Counted from the stretch's first letter, positions 49,495 through 59,024 are shown. The stretch is DNA of 63,880 bases from Chloroflexota bacterium (GCA_005889075.1 VBDQ01000033.1:1-63880), one strand, 5' to 3'. Program-made: numbers and translations. Notes: generated by a model from the letters alone, not told the origin.

Positions 49495-50909
49495 GAGCGC
49501 GCCCCGAGCGCGAACTCGCGACAGCGGCTCGGCGTCGGGAAGATCTTGCCCGGATTGGCGAGGCCGGCGGGGTCGAAGGCGTCCTTCACTCGACGCATGG
49601 CGGCGAGGTCGGCGCTGGTGAACTGGAGCGGCATGTAGCAGTTCTTTTCCATGCCGACGCCGTGCTCGCCGGTGAGCGAGCCACCAGCCTCTATGCACGC
49701 CGTCAGGATCTCGAGGCCAGCTTCCTTTGCGCGCTCGAGGCCCTCGGGGCCTTTACGCGCGTCGAAGAGCAAAAGCGGGTGGAGATTCCCATCGCCGGCG
49801 TGGAAGACGTTCGCGACGCGCAATCCGTGACGTTCCCCCGCGGCCTTGACCAAGCGCAGGATATCGGGCAGCCGCGTCCGTGGAATGACGCCGTCTTGCA
49901 CGTAGTAGTCCGGAGACAGACGGCCCATCGCCGCGAAGGCTCCCTTGCGTCCGGCCCACAAGCGCTCGCGTTCGATCGCGGTGGTCGCGAGACGGATCGT
50001 CGTCGCTTGATGCGAGCGGCAGATCCGCTCGATCCGCGCAAGCTGCTCGTCGAGACCGTCGCGCGCGCCATCGACTTCGACGAGCAAGATGCCGCCGGCA
50101 TCCAGTGGATAGCCCGCGTGGACGGCCGCCTCGACCGCCTCGGTCGCGAGCTGATCCATCATCTCGATCGCGCTTGGGACGATCCCGGCGGCGATGATGG
50201 ACGAGACGGTCTCCGAAGCCGCGTCCATGGTCGCGAAGGCGGCCATGAGGGTCCGCTTCTCTTCGGGCAACGGCGTGAGCTTGACGGTGATCTCGGTCAC
50301 GATCCCGAGCGTCCCCTCGGAGCCGACGAACGTTCCAACGAGGTCATAGCCCTCGTCTTCGATCGCTTTGCCGCCAAGTCGCACGACGCTCCCGTCGGAG
50401 AGGACGATCTCAAGGCCGGTCACGTGATTGGTCGTGACCCCGTAGGCGAGCGTGTGCGGACCGCCCGAGTTTTCGGCGACGTTACCGCCGAGCGTGCACG
50501 CCTTCTGACTCGAAGGGTCGGGCACGAAGTGGAGGCCATACGGAGCGGTGGCGGTCGACAGATGGAGATTGACGACACCTGGCTGGACGACCGCACGAAG
50601 GTTCTCGGGATCGATCTCCAGGATCCGCGCCATCCGGGCGAACGAGACCACGACGCCCCCCTCGACCGGGATCGCGCCTCCGGAGAGTCCGGTGCCCGCC
50701 CCGCGAGGGACGATCGGCACAGCGTGCTCGTGACAGAAACGCGCCAGAGCGCTGACGTCGGCCGTGGTCTCGGGAAGCGCGACCGCATCGGGGGTCGCCG
50801 TGTCGACGGCGCCGTCGTACTCATAGATCAGGAGCTCATCGTGCGTGCCGAGAACCTTGGCCGGGCCGAGAAGGTCGTGCAGCGCGCGCACGAGCGACGC
50901 GCCGCGCAT
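49491..50909 (-). CDS. glcD: FAD-linked glycolate/lactate oxidase catalytic subunit
   Basis: VPRGAGTGLSGGAIP, TLGGNVAENSGGPHTLAYGVTTNHVTGLEIVLSDG, VFHAGDGNLHPLLLFD, GGSLTGEHGVGMEK. Confidence 0.93.
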   Translation of the reverse strand: MRGASLVRALHDLLGPAKVLGTHDELLIYEYDGAVDTATPDAVALPETTADVSALARFCHEHAVPIVPRGAGTGLSGGAIPVEGGVVVSFARMARILEIDPENLRAVVQPGVVNLHLSTATAPYGLHFVPDPSSQKACTLGGNVAENSGGPHTLAYGVTTNHVTGLEIVLSDGSVVRLGGKAIEDEGYDLVGTFVGSEGTLGIVTEITVKLTPLPEEKRTLMAAFATMDAASETVSSIIAAGIVPSAIEMMDQLATEAVEAAVHAGYPLDAGGILLVEVDGARDGLDEQLARIERICRSHQATTIRLATTAIERERLWAGRKGAFAAMGRLSPDYYVQDGVIPRTRLPDILRLVKAAGERHGLRVANVFHAGDGNLHPLLLFDARKGPEGLERAKEAGLEILTACIEAGGSLTGEHGVGMEKNCYMPLQFTSADLAAMRRVKDAFDPAGLANPGKIFPTPSRCREFALGARS

Positions 50910-50935
50910 GCCCGCGCGGACTGCTGCTGGTTTCG

Positions 50936-51751
50936 CTATGACGCCGCTCCGGCCTGGTCGCGGAGAGCTTCCGCGAGGTCCGCGGCGGTGCGGCGCAGGG
51001 CGGGCGCCAGCTCGCCGCAGCGCTGCCGCGAAAGCCGGCTAGCCGGAGCGGAGATCGAGAGCGCCGCGATAGGCGCGCCGACGGCGCTTCCGCGGGCGGG
51101 AACGACCGCGACCGCGACGCAGCGAACGCCCTCGTCGTATTCCTCGTCATCGATCGCGTACCCGCGTTCGCGGATATCGTCGAGCGTCCGGCGCAGCGCT
51201 GCACGATCGACGATCGTGTGCGGCGTATAGGCCCGAAGCTCGACGCGTTCGAGCAGCGCGTCGCGGCGGGGCGGCGGAAGCGCGGCCAGGAGCGCCTTGC
51301 CGGCGCCCGTCGCATGGAGCGGCGTGCGATTACCCACAGTCGTGAACAGGCGGACAACCTGCGGGGAGGGGATCGTCTCGATGTACACGGCCTGCACGTC
51401 GTCGAGCACCACGAGGTTCGCGGTCTCGCGGGTCGCCTCCGTCAGTGCGCGTAACAGCGGACGGGCACGCAGGCGCAGCTCGCCGAATCGCGATCGACCT
51501 TCCGTGAGCGTCGCGAGCTTCGCCCCCGCGTAGTAGCGGCTGGTGTCGGGATTCTGGCGAACGTATCCGCGCTTGAGCAGCGTCGCGAGGAGACGATGCA
51601 CGGTGCTGACGTGAAGACCGGTGCGCGTGGCCAGGGCGGTGATGGCGACCTCGCCATCAGCCGTCGCGAGCGCCTCGAGCAGGTCCAAGGCGCGATCGAC
51701 GGACTGCACCGAACGCCGGGCTCGCTTGGGCGCCGACGTCGTCTCTTTCAC
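50936..51751 (-). CDS. IclR family transcriptional regulator
   Basis: SVDRALDLLEALATADGEVAITALATRTGLHVSTVHRLLATLLKRGYV and IclR effector domain (HATGAGKALLAALP, GYAIDDEEYDEGVRCVAV). Confidence 0.92.
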   Translation of the reverse strand: MKETTSAPKRARRSVQSVDRALDLLEALATADGEVAITALATRTGLHVSTVHRLLATLLKRGYVRQNPDTSRYYAGAKLATLTEGRSRFGELRLRARPLLRALTEATRETANLVVLDDVQAVYIETIPSPQVVRLFTTVGNRTPLHATGAGKALLAALPPPRRDALLERVELRAYTPHTIVDRAALRRTLDDIRERGYAIDDEEYDEGVRCVAVAVVPARGSAVGAPIAALSISAPASRLSRQRCGELAPALRRTAADLAEALRDQAGAAS

Positions 51752-51815
51752 CGCGCGGAAGCCCTCCTCTGCGTAGCGAAAGCATAGCCCGCAGGCCCTC
51801 GCGATACTCGAAACG

Positions 51816-53723
51816 ATGGACCGCTCTTCGCGACGCGCCGCACTCGAGGACCAGGCGGCGTCGTTTCCAGCGAATCCTGGCGTCTACCTATTCAAAGACG
51901 CCAAGGGGCGGGTCCTCTATGTCGGAAAAGCGGACCTTCTGCGTGACCGGGTCCGCGCCTATTTCGGGCCAAGCCTCGACGTTCGCCACGTCCGCATGGT
52001 CGAGCGCGCGGAGCGCCTGGAGTATGTGCTGACCGACAGCGTCTCCGAGGCGTTTCTGCTCGAGGCAAACCTCATCAAGCAGCACCATCCCCGTTACAAC
52101 ATCCGGCTCAAAGACGACAAGTCGTATCCATACGTGAAGGTGACGCTTGACGAGGACTTTCCACGGGTCCTCCGCACCCGGGCGCTCGGCGATCGCACGG
52201 CGCGCTACTTCGGACCCTTCGCGAACGCCAAGTCGGTCGACCAATCGCTCGACCTGCTTCAGAAGCTTTTTCCGTATCGCACGTGCAAGCTGACGATCCT
52301 CGCCGGCGAGGACGGTCGCGGGCGCACCGTGCCGCCTTCGGCGCTTCCCGGCGGGCGCCCCTGCCTCCTTTTCCACCTCAAACGGTGCACCGCGCCGTGC
52401 GTAGGGAACACGACGCGCGACGAGTACCGCACGACGGTAGAAAAGAGCGTCCTCTTCCTCGAAGGCCGCTACGAACACCTCGCCCGCGACACGCGGAAGG
52501 AGATGCAGCAAGCATCCGATGCGCTCGCGTACGAACGCGCCGCGAGCCTGCGCGATCGCCTGGTGGCCATCGAGCGGACGCTCGACCGACAGGAGGTACA
52601 TGCGTACAAGGGCGACGACTTCGACGTCCTCGCCGCCGCGGTCGATGAAGGGGATGCGGTCGTGCAGGTCTTTCGCGTCCGCGACGGCACGATCGTGAGC
52701 CGCGATCACTTCGCCCTCGAAGGGTCCGAGGGCGCGGGCGTGCCTGAGGTCCTCGCTTCGTTCCTCAAGCAGCACTACGCGATCGCGGCAGCGGTCCCGC
52801 CAGAGATCGTCATACCGGCCGCTGTCCCCGACGAGGCCGCGTTCGTCGCGTTCGCGACAGAGCGCCGGCAAGGCCCGGTGCACATCCTGGTTCCCCAGCG
52901 CGGCAAGAAGCGACATCTCGCCGAGCTTGCGGAGCGCAACGCGAAGGACGCCCTCGAGCAGGAGCGCGTCCGCTGGCTCGCGGACCGCGGCAAGACCGAG
53001 ACCGCCCTGCGCGAGCTTGCCGAGGGGCTCGGCCTCGAGGCGCCGCCCAAGCGCATCGAGTGCTACGACGTGAGCCACGTGCAGGGCACGAGCGTCGTGA
53101 GCTCGATGGTCGTGTTCGAAGACGGCCGGCCCGCAAAGCACGCGTACCGGCGCTTCCGCGCACGCATCACCGATCGCAACGACGATTTCACCAACATGCG
53201 CGAAACATTGAAGAGACGATTTGCGCGTTCCTTCGTCCGCTCGGCCCCGGCTGCGCCGGCGCCGAGCGAGCCCCAGTCAGAGGCTGCGTGGCCTATTCCC
53301 GATCTCGTGATCCTCGATGGCGGCAAGGGACAGCTCTCGGCCGGACAGGCCGCGCTGTCCGACGCGGGTCTGCTGCAGATCCCGATGGCGGCGCTCGCGA
53401 AGGAGCGCGAAGAGCTCTTTGTCCCGAGCCGCGCGGACCCGATCGTGCTTCCGCGGACTTCGCAGGGTCTCTACCTGGTTCAGCGCATCCGCGACGAGGC
53501 CCATCGCTTCGCGGTCACCTACCACCAGAAGGTGCGCGGGAAGCGCGCCACGCGGAGCGTGCTCGACGACGTCGACGGCGTCGGACCGGCACGGAAGCGA
53601 GCTCTATTGCGGCGTTTTGGAAGCGTCCGGGCGATGCGCGAGGCACCGGTCGCCGACCTTGCCGCGGTGTCCGGTGTCGGCTCCGCCCTCGCGGAGCGCA
53701 TCAAGCAGGCGATCGAAACCTAG
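51816..53723 (+). CDS. uvrC: excinuclease ABC subunit C
   Basis: FPANPGVYLFKDAKGRVLYVGKA (GIY-YIG), UVR motif, IECYDVSHVQGTSVVSSMVVFEDG, LDGGKGQLSAG, C-terminal HhH. Confidence 0.97.
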   Translation: MDRSSRRAALEDQAASFPANPGVYLFKDAKGRVLYVGKADLLRDRVRAYFGPSLDVRHVRMVERAERLEYVLTDSVSEAFLLEANLIKQHHPRYNIRLKDDKSYPYVKVTLDEDFPRVLRTRALGDRTARYFGPFANAKSVDQSLDLLQKLFPYRTCKLTILAGEDGRGRTVPPSALPGGRPCLLFHLKRCTAPCVGNTTRDEYRTTVEKSVLFLEGRYEHLARDTRKEMQQASDALAYERAASLRDRLVAIERTLDRQEVHAYKGDDFDVLAAAVDEGDAVVQVFRVRDGTIVSRDHFALEGSEGAGVPEVLASFLKQHYAIAAAVPPEIVIPAAVPDEAAFVAFATERRQGPVHILVPQRGKKRHLAELAERNAKDALEQERVRWLADRGKTETALRELAEGLGLEAPPKRIECYDVSHVQGTSVVSSMVVFEDGRPAKHAYRRFRARITDRNDDFTNMRETLKRRFARSFVRSAPAAPAPSEPQSEAAWPIPDLVILDGGKGQLSAGQAALSDAGLLQIPMAALAKEREELFVPSRADPIVLPRTSQGLYLVQRIRDEAHRFAVTYHQKVRGKRATRSVLDDVDGVGPARKRALLRRFGSVRAMREAPVADLAAVSGVGSALAERIKQAIET

Positions 53724-53781
53724 ACCGACCTCACCGTTTCGCAAACTCAGCTACATATCGGTGAGGAGCGCTTGACAATCG

Positions 53782-54192
53782 ATGAGCCAGGCGCGCATCT
53801 TCGGTGGGATGCCAAATCCGGTGATCGCGCGGTGCCCGATATGCGCCGAAGCGCTCACCGTGGCGCGCCTCGAGTGCCTGTCCTGCGGGACGCGTCTCGA
53901 GGGCTCGTTCGCCCTTGGTCGCTTTCACCAGCTAGCCAACGAGCAGCTTGAATTCCTCGAGACCTTTATCAAGGCGCGCGGGAACTTCAAGGACGTCGAG
54001 CGAGAGCTCGGGATCAGCTACCCGACGGTCCGTTCCCGACTCGACGCGGTGATCCGCGCGCTTGGATTCCCGTCGCAGGCCGAGCCCGATCGCGAGGCCG
54101 AGCGCCGCAAGGAGATACTGCGCGAGCTCGCGGAAGGCCGGATCGCACCCGATGATGCGGCGTCGCTCCTCGAGCGGGAGCCAGCCTCATGA
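53782..54192 (+). CDS. DUF2089-like protein (zinc ribbon plus HTH) with C-terminal SHOCT-like helix
   Basis: CPICAEALTVARLECLSCGTRLEGSF...FHQLANEQLEFLETFIKARGNFKDVERELGISYPTVRSRLDAVIRALGF; C-terminal ILRELAEGRIAPDDAASLLE. Confidence 0.85.
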   Translation: MSQARIFGGMPNPVIARCPICAEALTVARLECLSCGTRLEGSFALGRFHQLANEQLEFLETFIKARGNFKDVERELGISYPTVRSRLDAVIRALGFPSQAEPDREAERRKEILRELAEGRIAPDDAASLLEREPAS

Positions 54193-55535
54193 GCTTCGAT
54201 CCGATCGAGGACCAGCGTGGACGCGACGAAGAGGCTCGTCGCGAGGCAGAGCGCGAGCGCGAACGCGCGCTGCGCGAGGCGGAGCGGGACCGAGAGCGCG
54301 CGCAACGCGATGCCGAGCGAGAACGCGAACGTGGCGATCGCGAGCGCGACCGGGAGCAACGGCGCGAGGAGCGCCGGGAGCGCCACCAGGAGCGTCACCA
54401 GATGCGCTTCGGCAAACGTGGATTCTCGGTGGACGTGGACGTCGATCCGGATGAGATCGCGCGCTCGATCAGCTCGGCGTTCGTCGGGATGGATGAGGAC
54501 ACCGACGGGGAGACGTATGACGACACGGTCGAGAAGGTCTTCACCGTCGACGGCATGCCCCGATTGCGCGTGCGCAACGTCTCGGGGGAGACGGCGATCC
54601 GTGTCGGCGACGTGGGGCAGGTTCGCGTGCTCGCTCGGAAGCGCGTGCGCGGGGGCAGCCCCGATCGGGCGAAACGGTTGCTCGAGAACGTCGAGCTTCG
54701 GATCGAGCAGCGCGGGAACGACATCTACGTCGAACCACACCTCTACGAGCAGGAACGAAGCTGGCTCGACCTTTTCCGGGGAAAGCGCTTCCGCGTGGAC
54801 TTCGAGATCACGGTCCCGCGCGAGTGCGCAGTCGACGCGCAGACGGTGAGCGGCGATCTCGATGTCCAGGGGACGCGCGGCCCGGCGCGGGTCGAGAGCG
54901 TCTCCGGAGATGTCAACATCGCCGATCTCCAGGGACCGATGCGGATCAAGAGCGTCAGCGGCGACGTCCAGTGCAGCGATTACGTCGGGATGCTCGAGGG
55001 CAGCTCGGTGAGTGGCGATGTGGACGTGCACGGACGGGTCCGCGGCGTCGAGCTGCACACCGTGAGCGGCGACATCTCGATCGACATGGAGCCCGGCGCG
55101 AGCCCCCGCGAGAACCGCCTCAAGACCATCAGCGGCGACGTCGAGGTCGGCCTGATCGGATCGTCCTGCACCTGCGACTTCCACACCGCGAGCGGCGACC
55201 TCGAGTGCGACGCGCCCGCGCGGATCATCCGCGAGGGGCGCAAGGACCGGACCGTCGTTCTCGGCGACGGACGCGGGCGCCTGCACGTCAAGACCGTGAG
55301 CGGCGATCTGACCATCAAGGAAGCGTCCTCCTCCGTCGCGGCCGAGCCCGCCGCCTCCGTGGAGCGGGAGAGCACCGCCGAGTCCGAGCCAGCCGCAGCC
55401 GAGGACCTCGAGCGGACCGAACCGATGGCGCCGCCGGTCACCGCTCGCGTGCGCGATCTACTGGAGCGTGTCGCCCGAGGCGAACTGGGCGTCGACGAGG
55501 CCGCCGCGAAGCTCGACGAGACCCGTCGGAGCTGA
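54189..55535 (+). CDS. DUF4097-type beta-strand-repeat protein with N-terminal charged helix and C-terminal SHOCT-like motif
   Basis: About 65 residues of R/E-rich sequence, then repeated SGDLDVQ, SGDVNIADLQG, SGDVQCSDYVG, SGDVDVHGRVRG, SGDISID, SGDVEVGLIG strands; tail LLERVARGELGVDEAAAKLDE. Confidence 0.85.
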   Translation: MSFDPIEDQRGRDEEARREAERERERALREAERDRERAQRDAERERERGDRERDREQRREERRERHQERHQMRFGKRGFSVDVDVDPDEIARSISSAFVGMDEDTDGETYDDTVEKVFTVDGMPRLRVRNVSGETAIRVGDVGQVRVLARKRVRGGSPDRAKRLLENVELRIEQRGNDIYVEPHLYEQERSWLDLFRGKRFRVDFEITVPRECAVDAQTVSGDLDVQGTRGPARVESVSGDVNIADLQGPMRIKSVSGDVQCSDYVGMLEGSSVSGDVDVHGRVRGVELHTVSGDISIDMEPGASPRENRLKTISGDVEVGLIGSSCTCDFHTASGDLECDAPARIIREGRKDRTVVLGDGRGRLHVKTVSGDLTIKEASSSVAAEPAASVERESTAESEPAAAEDLERTEPMAPPVTARVRDLLERVARGELGVDEAAAKLDETRRS

Positions 55536-55541
55536 TCGAGC

Positions 55542-55946
55542 GTGCCAAGCGAAGAGGGCAAGCAGATCCTGAAGCTGCTCGCCGACGGGAAGATCGACAC
55601 GGAGCAGGCGTACCGGTTGCTGCGCGCGCTGGGCGACATCGACGAGGGCCCGCGCCGGCATCCGGGCTCGCCGCCGGGCGTGCCTCCACCGCCGCCCGGC
55701 CCCGGTGGCCGCGGCCGGATCCTGCGGATTCGCGTCACCGAAGATGGCGAGCAGAAGGTGAACGTCGCGATTCCTCTCGCCATTGCGCGGATCGGCAAGA
55801 TGAAGCTCGCGTCGAGTGGACTCGTGCGCGGGCATCTCGGGAAATTCGGCATCGACCTCGACGAGCTGCTCCGGAACATCGACTTTCCCGGCAAGGTCGT
55901 CGATATCGCCGACGATGAGGACCGGGTAGAGATCTTCGTGGAATGA
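55542..55946 (+). CDS. small SHOCT-like domain protein
   Basis: GKQILKLLADGKIDTEQAYRLLRALGD N-terminus, Pro/Gly linker, acidic C-terminus. Confidence 0.75.
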   Translation: MPSEEGKQILKLLADGKIDTEQAYRLLRALGDIDEGPRRHPGSPPGVPPPPPGPGGRGRILRIRVTEDGEQKVNVAIPLAIARIGKMKLASSGLVRGHLGKFGIDLDELLRNIDFPGKVVDIADDEDRVEIFVE

Positions 55947-56953
55947 CGGCGCCCGCCGTCGAGACGAAAAACCTCGTCAAGGTCTTCGAGAAGGGACGGC
56001 GCACGATCTGGCAGCGCCTCCGGCGCGAGCCCGACCGCCGCGAGCGCTTCCGTGCCGTAGACGGCATTGATCTTCGCGTCGAGAGCGGCGAGATCTTCGG
56101 CCTCCTGGGGCCGAACGGCGCCGGCAAGACCACCACCATGAAGATGCTCGCGACGCTGCTCATCCCGACGAGCGGAACGATCCGCGTCCTTGGTATCGAC
56201 CCGCTCGAGCGGCCGCGCGAGGTACGCGCGCGGCTCGGCGCGATGCTATCTGGCGAGCGCAGCCTGTACTGGAAGCTCACTGCGCGGGAGAACCTCGAGT
56301 ACTTCGCCGCCCTCTATCACGTGCCGCCCACCGAGACTGACCAGCGGATCGCCGGGGTTCTGACTGCTGTGAAGCTCACCGATCGCGCCGAGGATTATGT
56401 CGAGCGCTACTCGACCGGCATGCGGCAACGGCTCGCGCTCGCACGGGCCCTTCTTCCGGACCCGCCGCTCATCATCCTGGACGAGCCCACGGTCGGCCTG
56501 GATCCGCAGGCATCGCGCGACCTGCGCGACCGCGTCCGCGAGCTGCGCGCGCAAGGCCGCACCGTCCTGCTGACGACGCACTACATGGAGGAAGCCGATC
56601 AGCTCTGCGACCGCGTAGCGATCATCGACCACGGCCGGATCGTCGCGCTCGACACGCCGGCTGCGCTGAAGCGCACGATCCGCGCGGAAGAGGTCGTGCA
56701 CCTGGAGATCGGCGTTGTCGGCGACGACGCGCCGATGCTTGACCGCCTCGGCCGCAGCGCCACGCTCGCGCGGAGCGAGCGCCGCAACGGGACGCTGAGC
56801 GTGACGGCGCACTGCGCATCCGCGCGCGACTTCGTTCCGGCGGCGTTCGACGCGGCCCGCTCGAACGGCGCGACTATCCGCCACGTCGAAGTCGTGCCGG
56901 TCACGCTCGAGGACGTGTTCCTCGCCCTCACCGGCCGACAGCTCCGCGAATGA
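55943..56953 (+). CDS. ABC transporter ATP-binding protein
   Basis: GLLGPNGAGKTTTMKMLATLL; YSTGMRQRLALARALLPDPPLIILDEPTVGLDPQ. Confidence 0.95.
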   Translation: MTAPAVETKNLVKVFEKGRRTIWQRLRREPDRRERFRAVDGIDLRVESGEIFGLLGPNGAGKTTTMKMLATLLIPTSGTIRVLGIDPLERPREVRARLGAMLSGERSLYWKLTARENLEYFAALYHVPPTETDQRIAGVLTAVKLTDRAEDYVERYSTGMRQRLALARALLPDPPLIILDEPTVGLDPQASRDLRDRVRELRAQGRTVLLTTHYMEEADQLCDRVAIIDHGRIVALDTPAALKRTIRAEEVVHLEIGVVGDDAPMLDRLGRSATLARSERRNGTLSVTAHCASARDFVPAAFDAARSNGATIRHVEVVPVTLEDVFLALTGRQLRE

Positions 56954-57789
56954 CGCGCATCGCGGCCGATGCCCGCGCATTCATTGCCGCCGCGCGCACC
57001 CACCTGCGACAGCAGCGCCGCTACCCGACGTACTTCCTCGGCCTGCTGTTCTGGCCGGTCCTGCTGCCCTCGGCGTGGGTGCTCATGGGGCGCGCGTACT
57101 CCGGCAACGACCCCGGCGCCCTCGCGGCATTCGCCGCTCGCGCCGGCAGCGAGAACGTGACGGTCTTCGTCTTCGTGGGCTACGCGATGTACATGTGGCT
57201 CTCGTCGCTCCTCTGGGGTCCGGGGACGATCCTTCGGCAGGAGCAAGTCCGCGGGACGCTCGAGGCCGTCTTCCTGACGCCGGCATCGCGGATCGTCCCG
57301 CTCTTCGCGCCTGGCGTGACGGTGCTGATCCCGATGTCGCTGAGCTTTCTGGTCATGGGCGGAGCGCTGTGGCTCTTCTTCGGCATCGTGCCGCCGGTCG
57401 CCGCGATCCTCCGGGCAGCGGTCATCGTCGTCCTCGGCGTCCCAGCCCTCTACGCGATCGGCTCGCTCTTCTCGGCGGCGGTCCTTCGCTTTGGCGAGAT
57501 CGGTCCGATCGTGCAGCTCGTCCGAGGCGTCTTCGTGCTCGCCTGCGGGATCACGTTCCCCGTCGCGATGCTCCCGATCTGGGCGCAGGTCGGCGCCTGG
57601 ATCCTGCCGCCGACCTACATCGTGGACGACATCAGGCGAGTGCTCCTTCGCGGCGCGGGCCTCGGCGAGCTGTGGCCGAACCTTCTTACCGTCGTGCTCA
57701 TCGCCGCCGTCACCGCGATGCTCGCCGTGCTCGTGTTCCGCTATCTCGAGGCGAGCGCACGGCGGAGCGGCATGTTGGGGCGGTTCTAG
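56950..57789 (+). CDS. ABC-2 type transporter permease
   Basis: Six TM segments, ABC-2 pattern GTLEAVFLTPASR; ATGA overlap with the ATPase gene. Confidence 0.88.
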   Translation: MTRIAADARAFIAAARTHLRQQRRYPTYFLGLLFWPVLLPSAWVLMGRAYSGNDPGALAAFAARAGSENVTVFVFVGYAMYMWLSSLLWGPGTILRQEQVRGTLEAVFLTPASRIVPLFAPGVTVLIPMSLSFLVMGGALWLFFGIVPPVAAILRAAVIVVLGVPALYAIGSLFSAAVLRFGEIGPIVQLVRGVFVLACGITFPVAMLPIWAQVGAWILPPTYIVDDIRRVLLRGAGLGELWPNLLTVVLIAAVTAMLAVLVFRYLEASARRSGMLGRF

Positions 57790-58610
57790 TGGACGAGCTT
57801 CGTGCGGCAATCGCGATCGCGCGCAAGGACCTCCGCTCGTTACTGCGCTATCGGATCGCGGTCGCTTCGTACGTGTTCACGCCGCTCTACCAGTTCATCA
57901 TTCCCGCGTTCCTGTTCGGCAGCGCGTTCGCGGTGAACGGCCATGCCAGCGGGCTCGCCACGACGCTTGGCACGGACGACCTCGCGGGGTTCATTTTCTT
58001 CGGCGGGATCATCGGGGCGATCATCTCGACGGCGTTCTGGGGCATGGCGATGTCGATCCGAAACGAGATGGACATGGGGACGCTCGAGCCTTCGTGGCTC
58101 ACCCCGACGAGCCACGCCACGTTCATCATCGGGCGGGCTCTCGGCGGGCTGACCATCTTCGTGGCCATGCAGCTCGTGTTGTTTGCCTTCGGGATCGTGT
58201 TCCTCGGCCTGCGCCTCCGCGCGGAGATGATCTTCGCGCTGCCGGCCGTGATCCTCGCGATGGGCGCGATGGTCGGTGTCGCATACATGCTCGCCGCGAT
58301 CGTGCTCCTGATCCGCGAGGCGAACTTCTTCATCGATACCGCGAACTTCGCGTTCGGGACGATCACCGGCGTGTCGTTCCCGATCACGCTGCTTCCAGGG
58401 ATCCTGCAGCCCGTCGCCCTGATCCTGCCGACCACCTACGCGGTCGACATCCTTCGCGCGCAGGCTCTCGGCTCACGGCCTCTGTTCGACATGCGTCTCG
58501 AGTACGCGGTGCTCGTCCTCTTGACCGCGCTGCTCTTTCCGCTCGGCCGGTACGCGTTCGCGAAGGCGGAGCTCTTGATGCGCCGCCGCGGGATGCTCGC
58601 GCAGTACTGA
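57789..58610 (+). CDS. ABC-2 type transporter permease
   Basis: GTG start at 57789 inside longer ORF; MDMGTLEPSWLTPTS pattern and six TM segments; TAGTG overlap with the previous gene. Confidence 0.87.
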   Translation: MDELRAAIAIARKDLRSLLRYRIAVASYVFTPLYQFIIPAFLFGSAFAVNGHASGLATTLGTDDLAGFIFFGGIIGAIISTAFWGMAMSIRNEMDMGTLEPSWLTPTSHATFIIGRALGGLTIFVAMQLVLFAFGIVFLGLRLRAEMIFALPAVILAMGAMVGVAYMLAAIVLLIREANFFIDTANFAFGTITGVSFPITLLPGILQPVALILPTTYAVDILRAQALGSRPLFDMRLEYAVLVLLTALLFPLGRYAFAKAELLMRRRGMLAQY

Positions 58611-58634
58611 GCGCTCTCTAGTAGCCTTCCGCCG

Positions 58635-59024
58635 GTGCGGATCATCTGGCGCGCCCTGATCAATGCGATCGCCATCTTCGTGGCCGCGTACGTGGTGAAC
58701 AACTCGCTGGGACCTTCCTCCATCACGTACGGTCACGTCGACTACGGCTTCGGCGACTACAACCAGTGGATCTCGCTCCTCGGGACCGGGCTCGTGCTCG
58801 GCATCGTCAACGCGTTCGTCCGGCCGATCATCGAGCTCGTCTCCGCACCGATCACCTGCCTGACGCTCGGGCTTTTCCACTTCGTCATCAGCGCGGTGAT
58901 GCTGCTGCTCGTCGCGGCGATCCCTTTCCTCGGGTTCCAGGTGTCGGGGATCATCGCCGCATTCCTCGGCGCGATCGTGATGGCGATCGTCGGCCTCGTG
59001 CTCTCGTGGATCCTGCCCGACTGA
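58635..59024 (+). CDS. PF04020-type four-TM membrane protein (phage holin family, YvlD-like)
   Basis: GTGLVLGIVNAFVRPIIELVSAPITCLTLGLFHFVISAVMLLLVAAI matches this family's pattern. Confidence 0.82.
   Translation: MRIIWRALINAIAIFVAAYVVNNSLGPSSITYGHVDYGFGDYNQWISLLGTGLVLGIVNAFVRPIIELVSAPITCLTLGLFHFVISAVMLLLVAAIPFLGFQVSGIIAAFLGAIVMAIVGLVLSWILPD

Noticed and set aside
58635-59024. Phage-holin-family protein as evidence for a prophage
   Set aside because: PF04020 proteins are common chromosomal membrane proteins; no other phage genes nearby.
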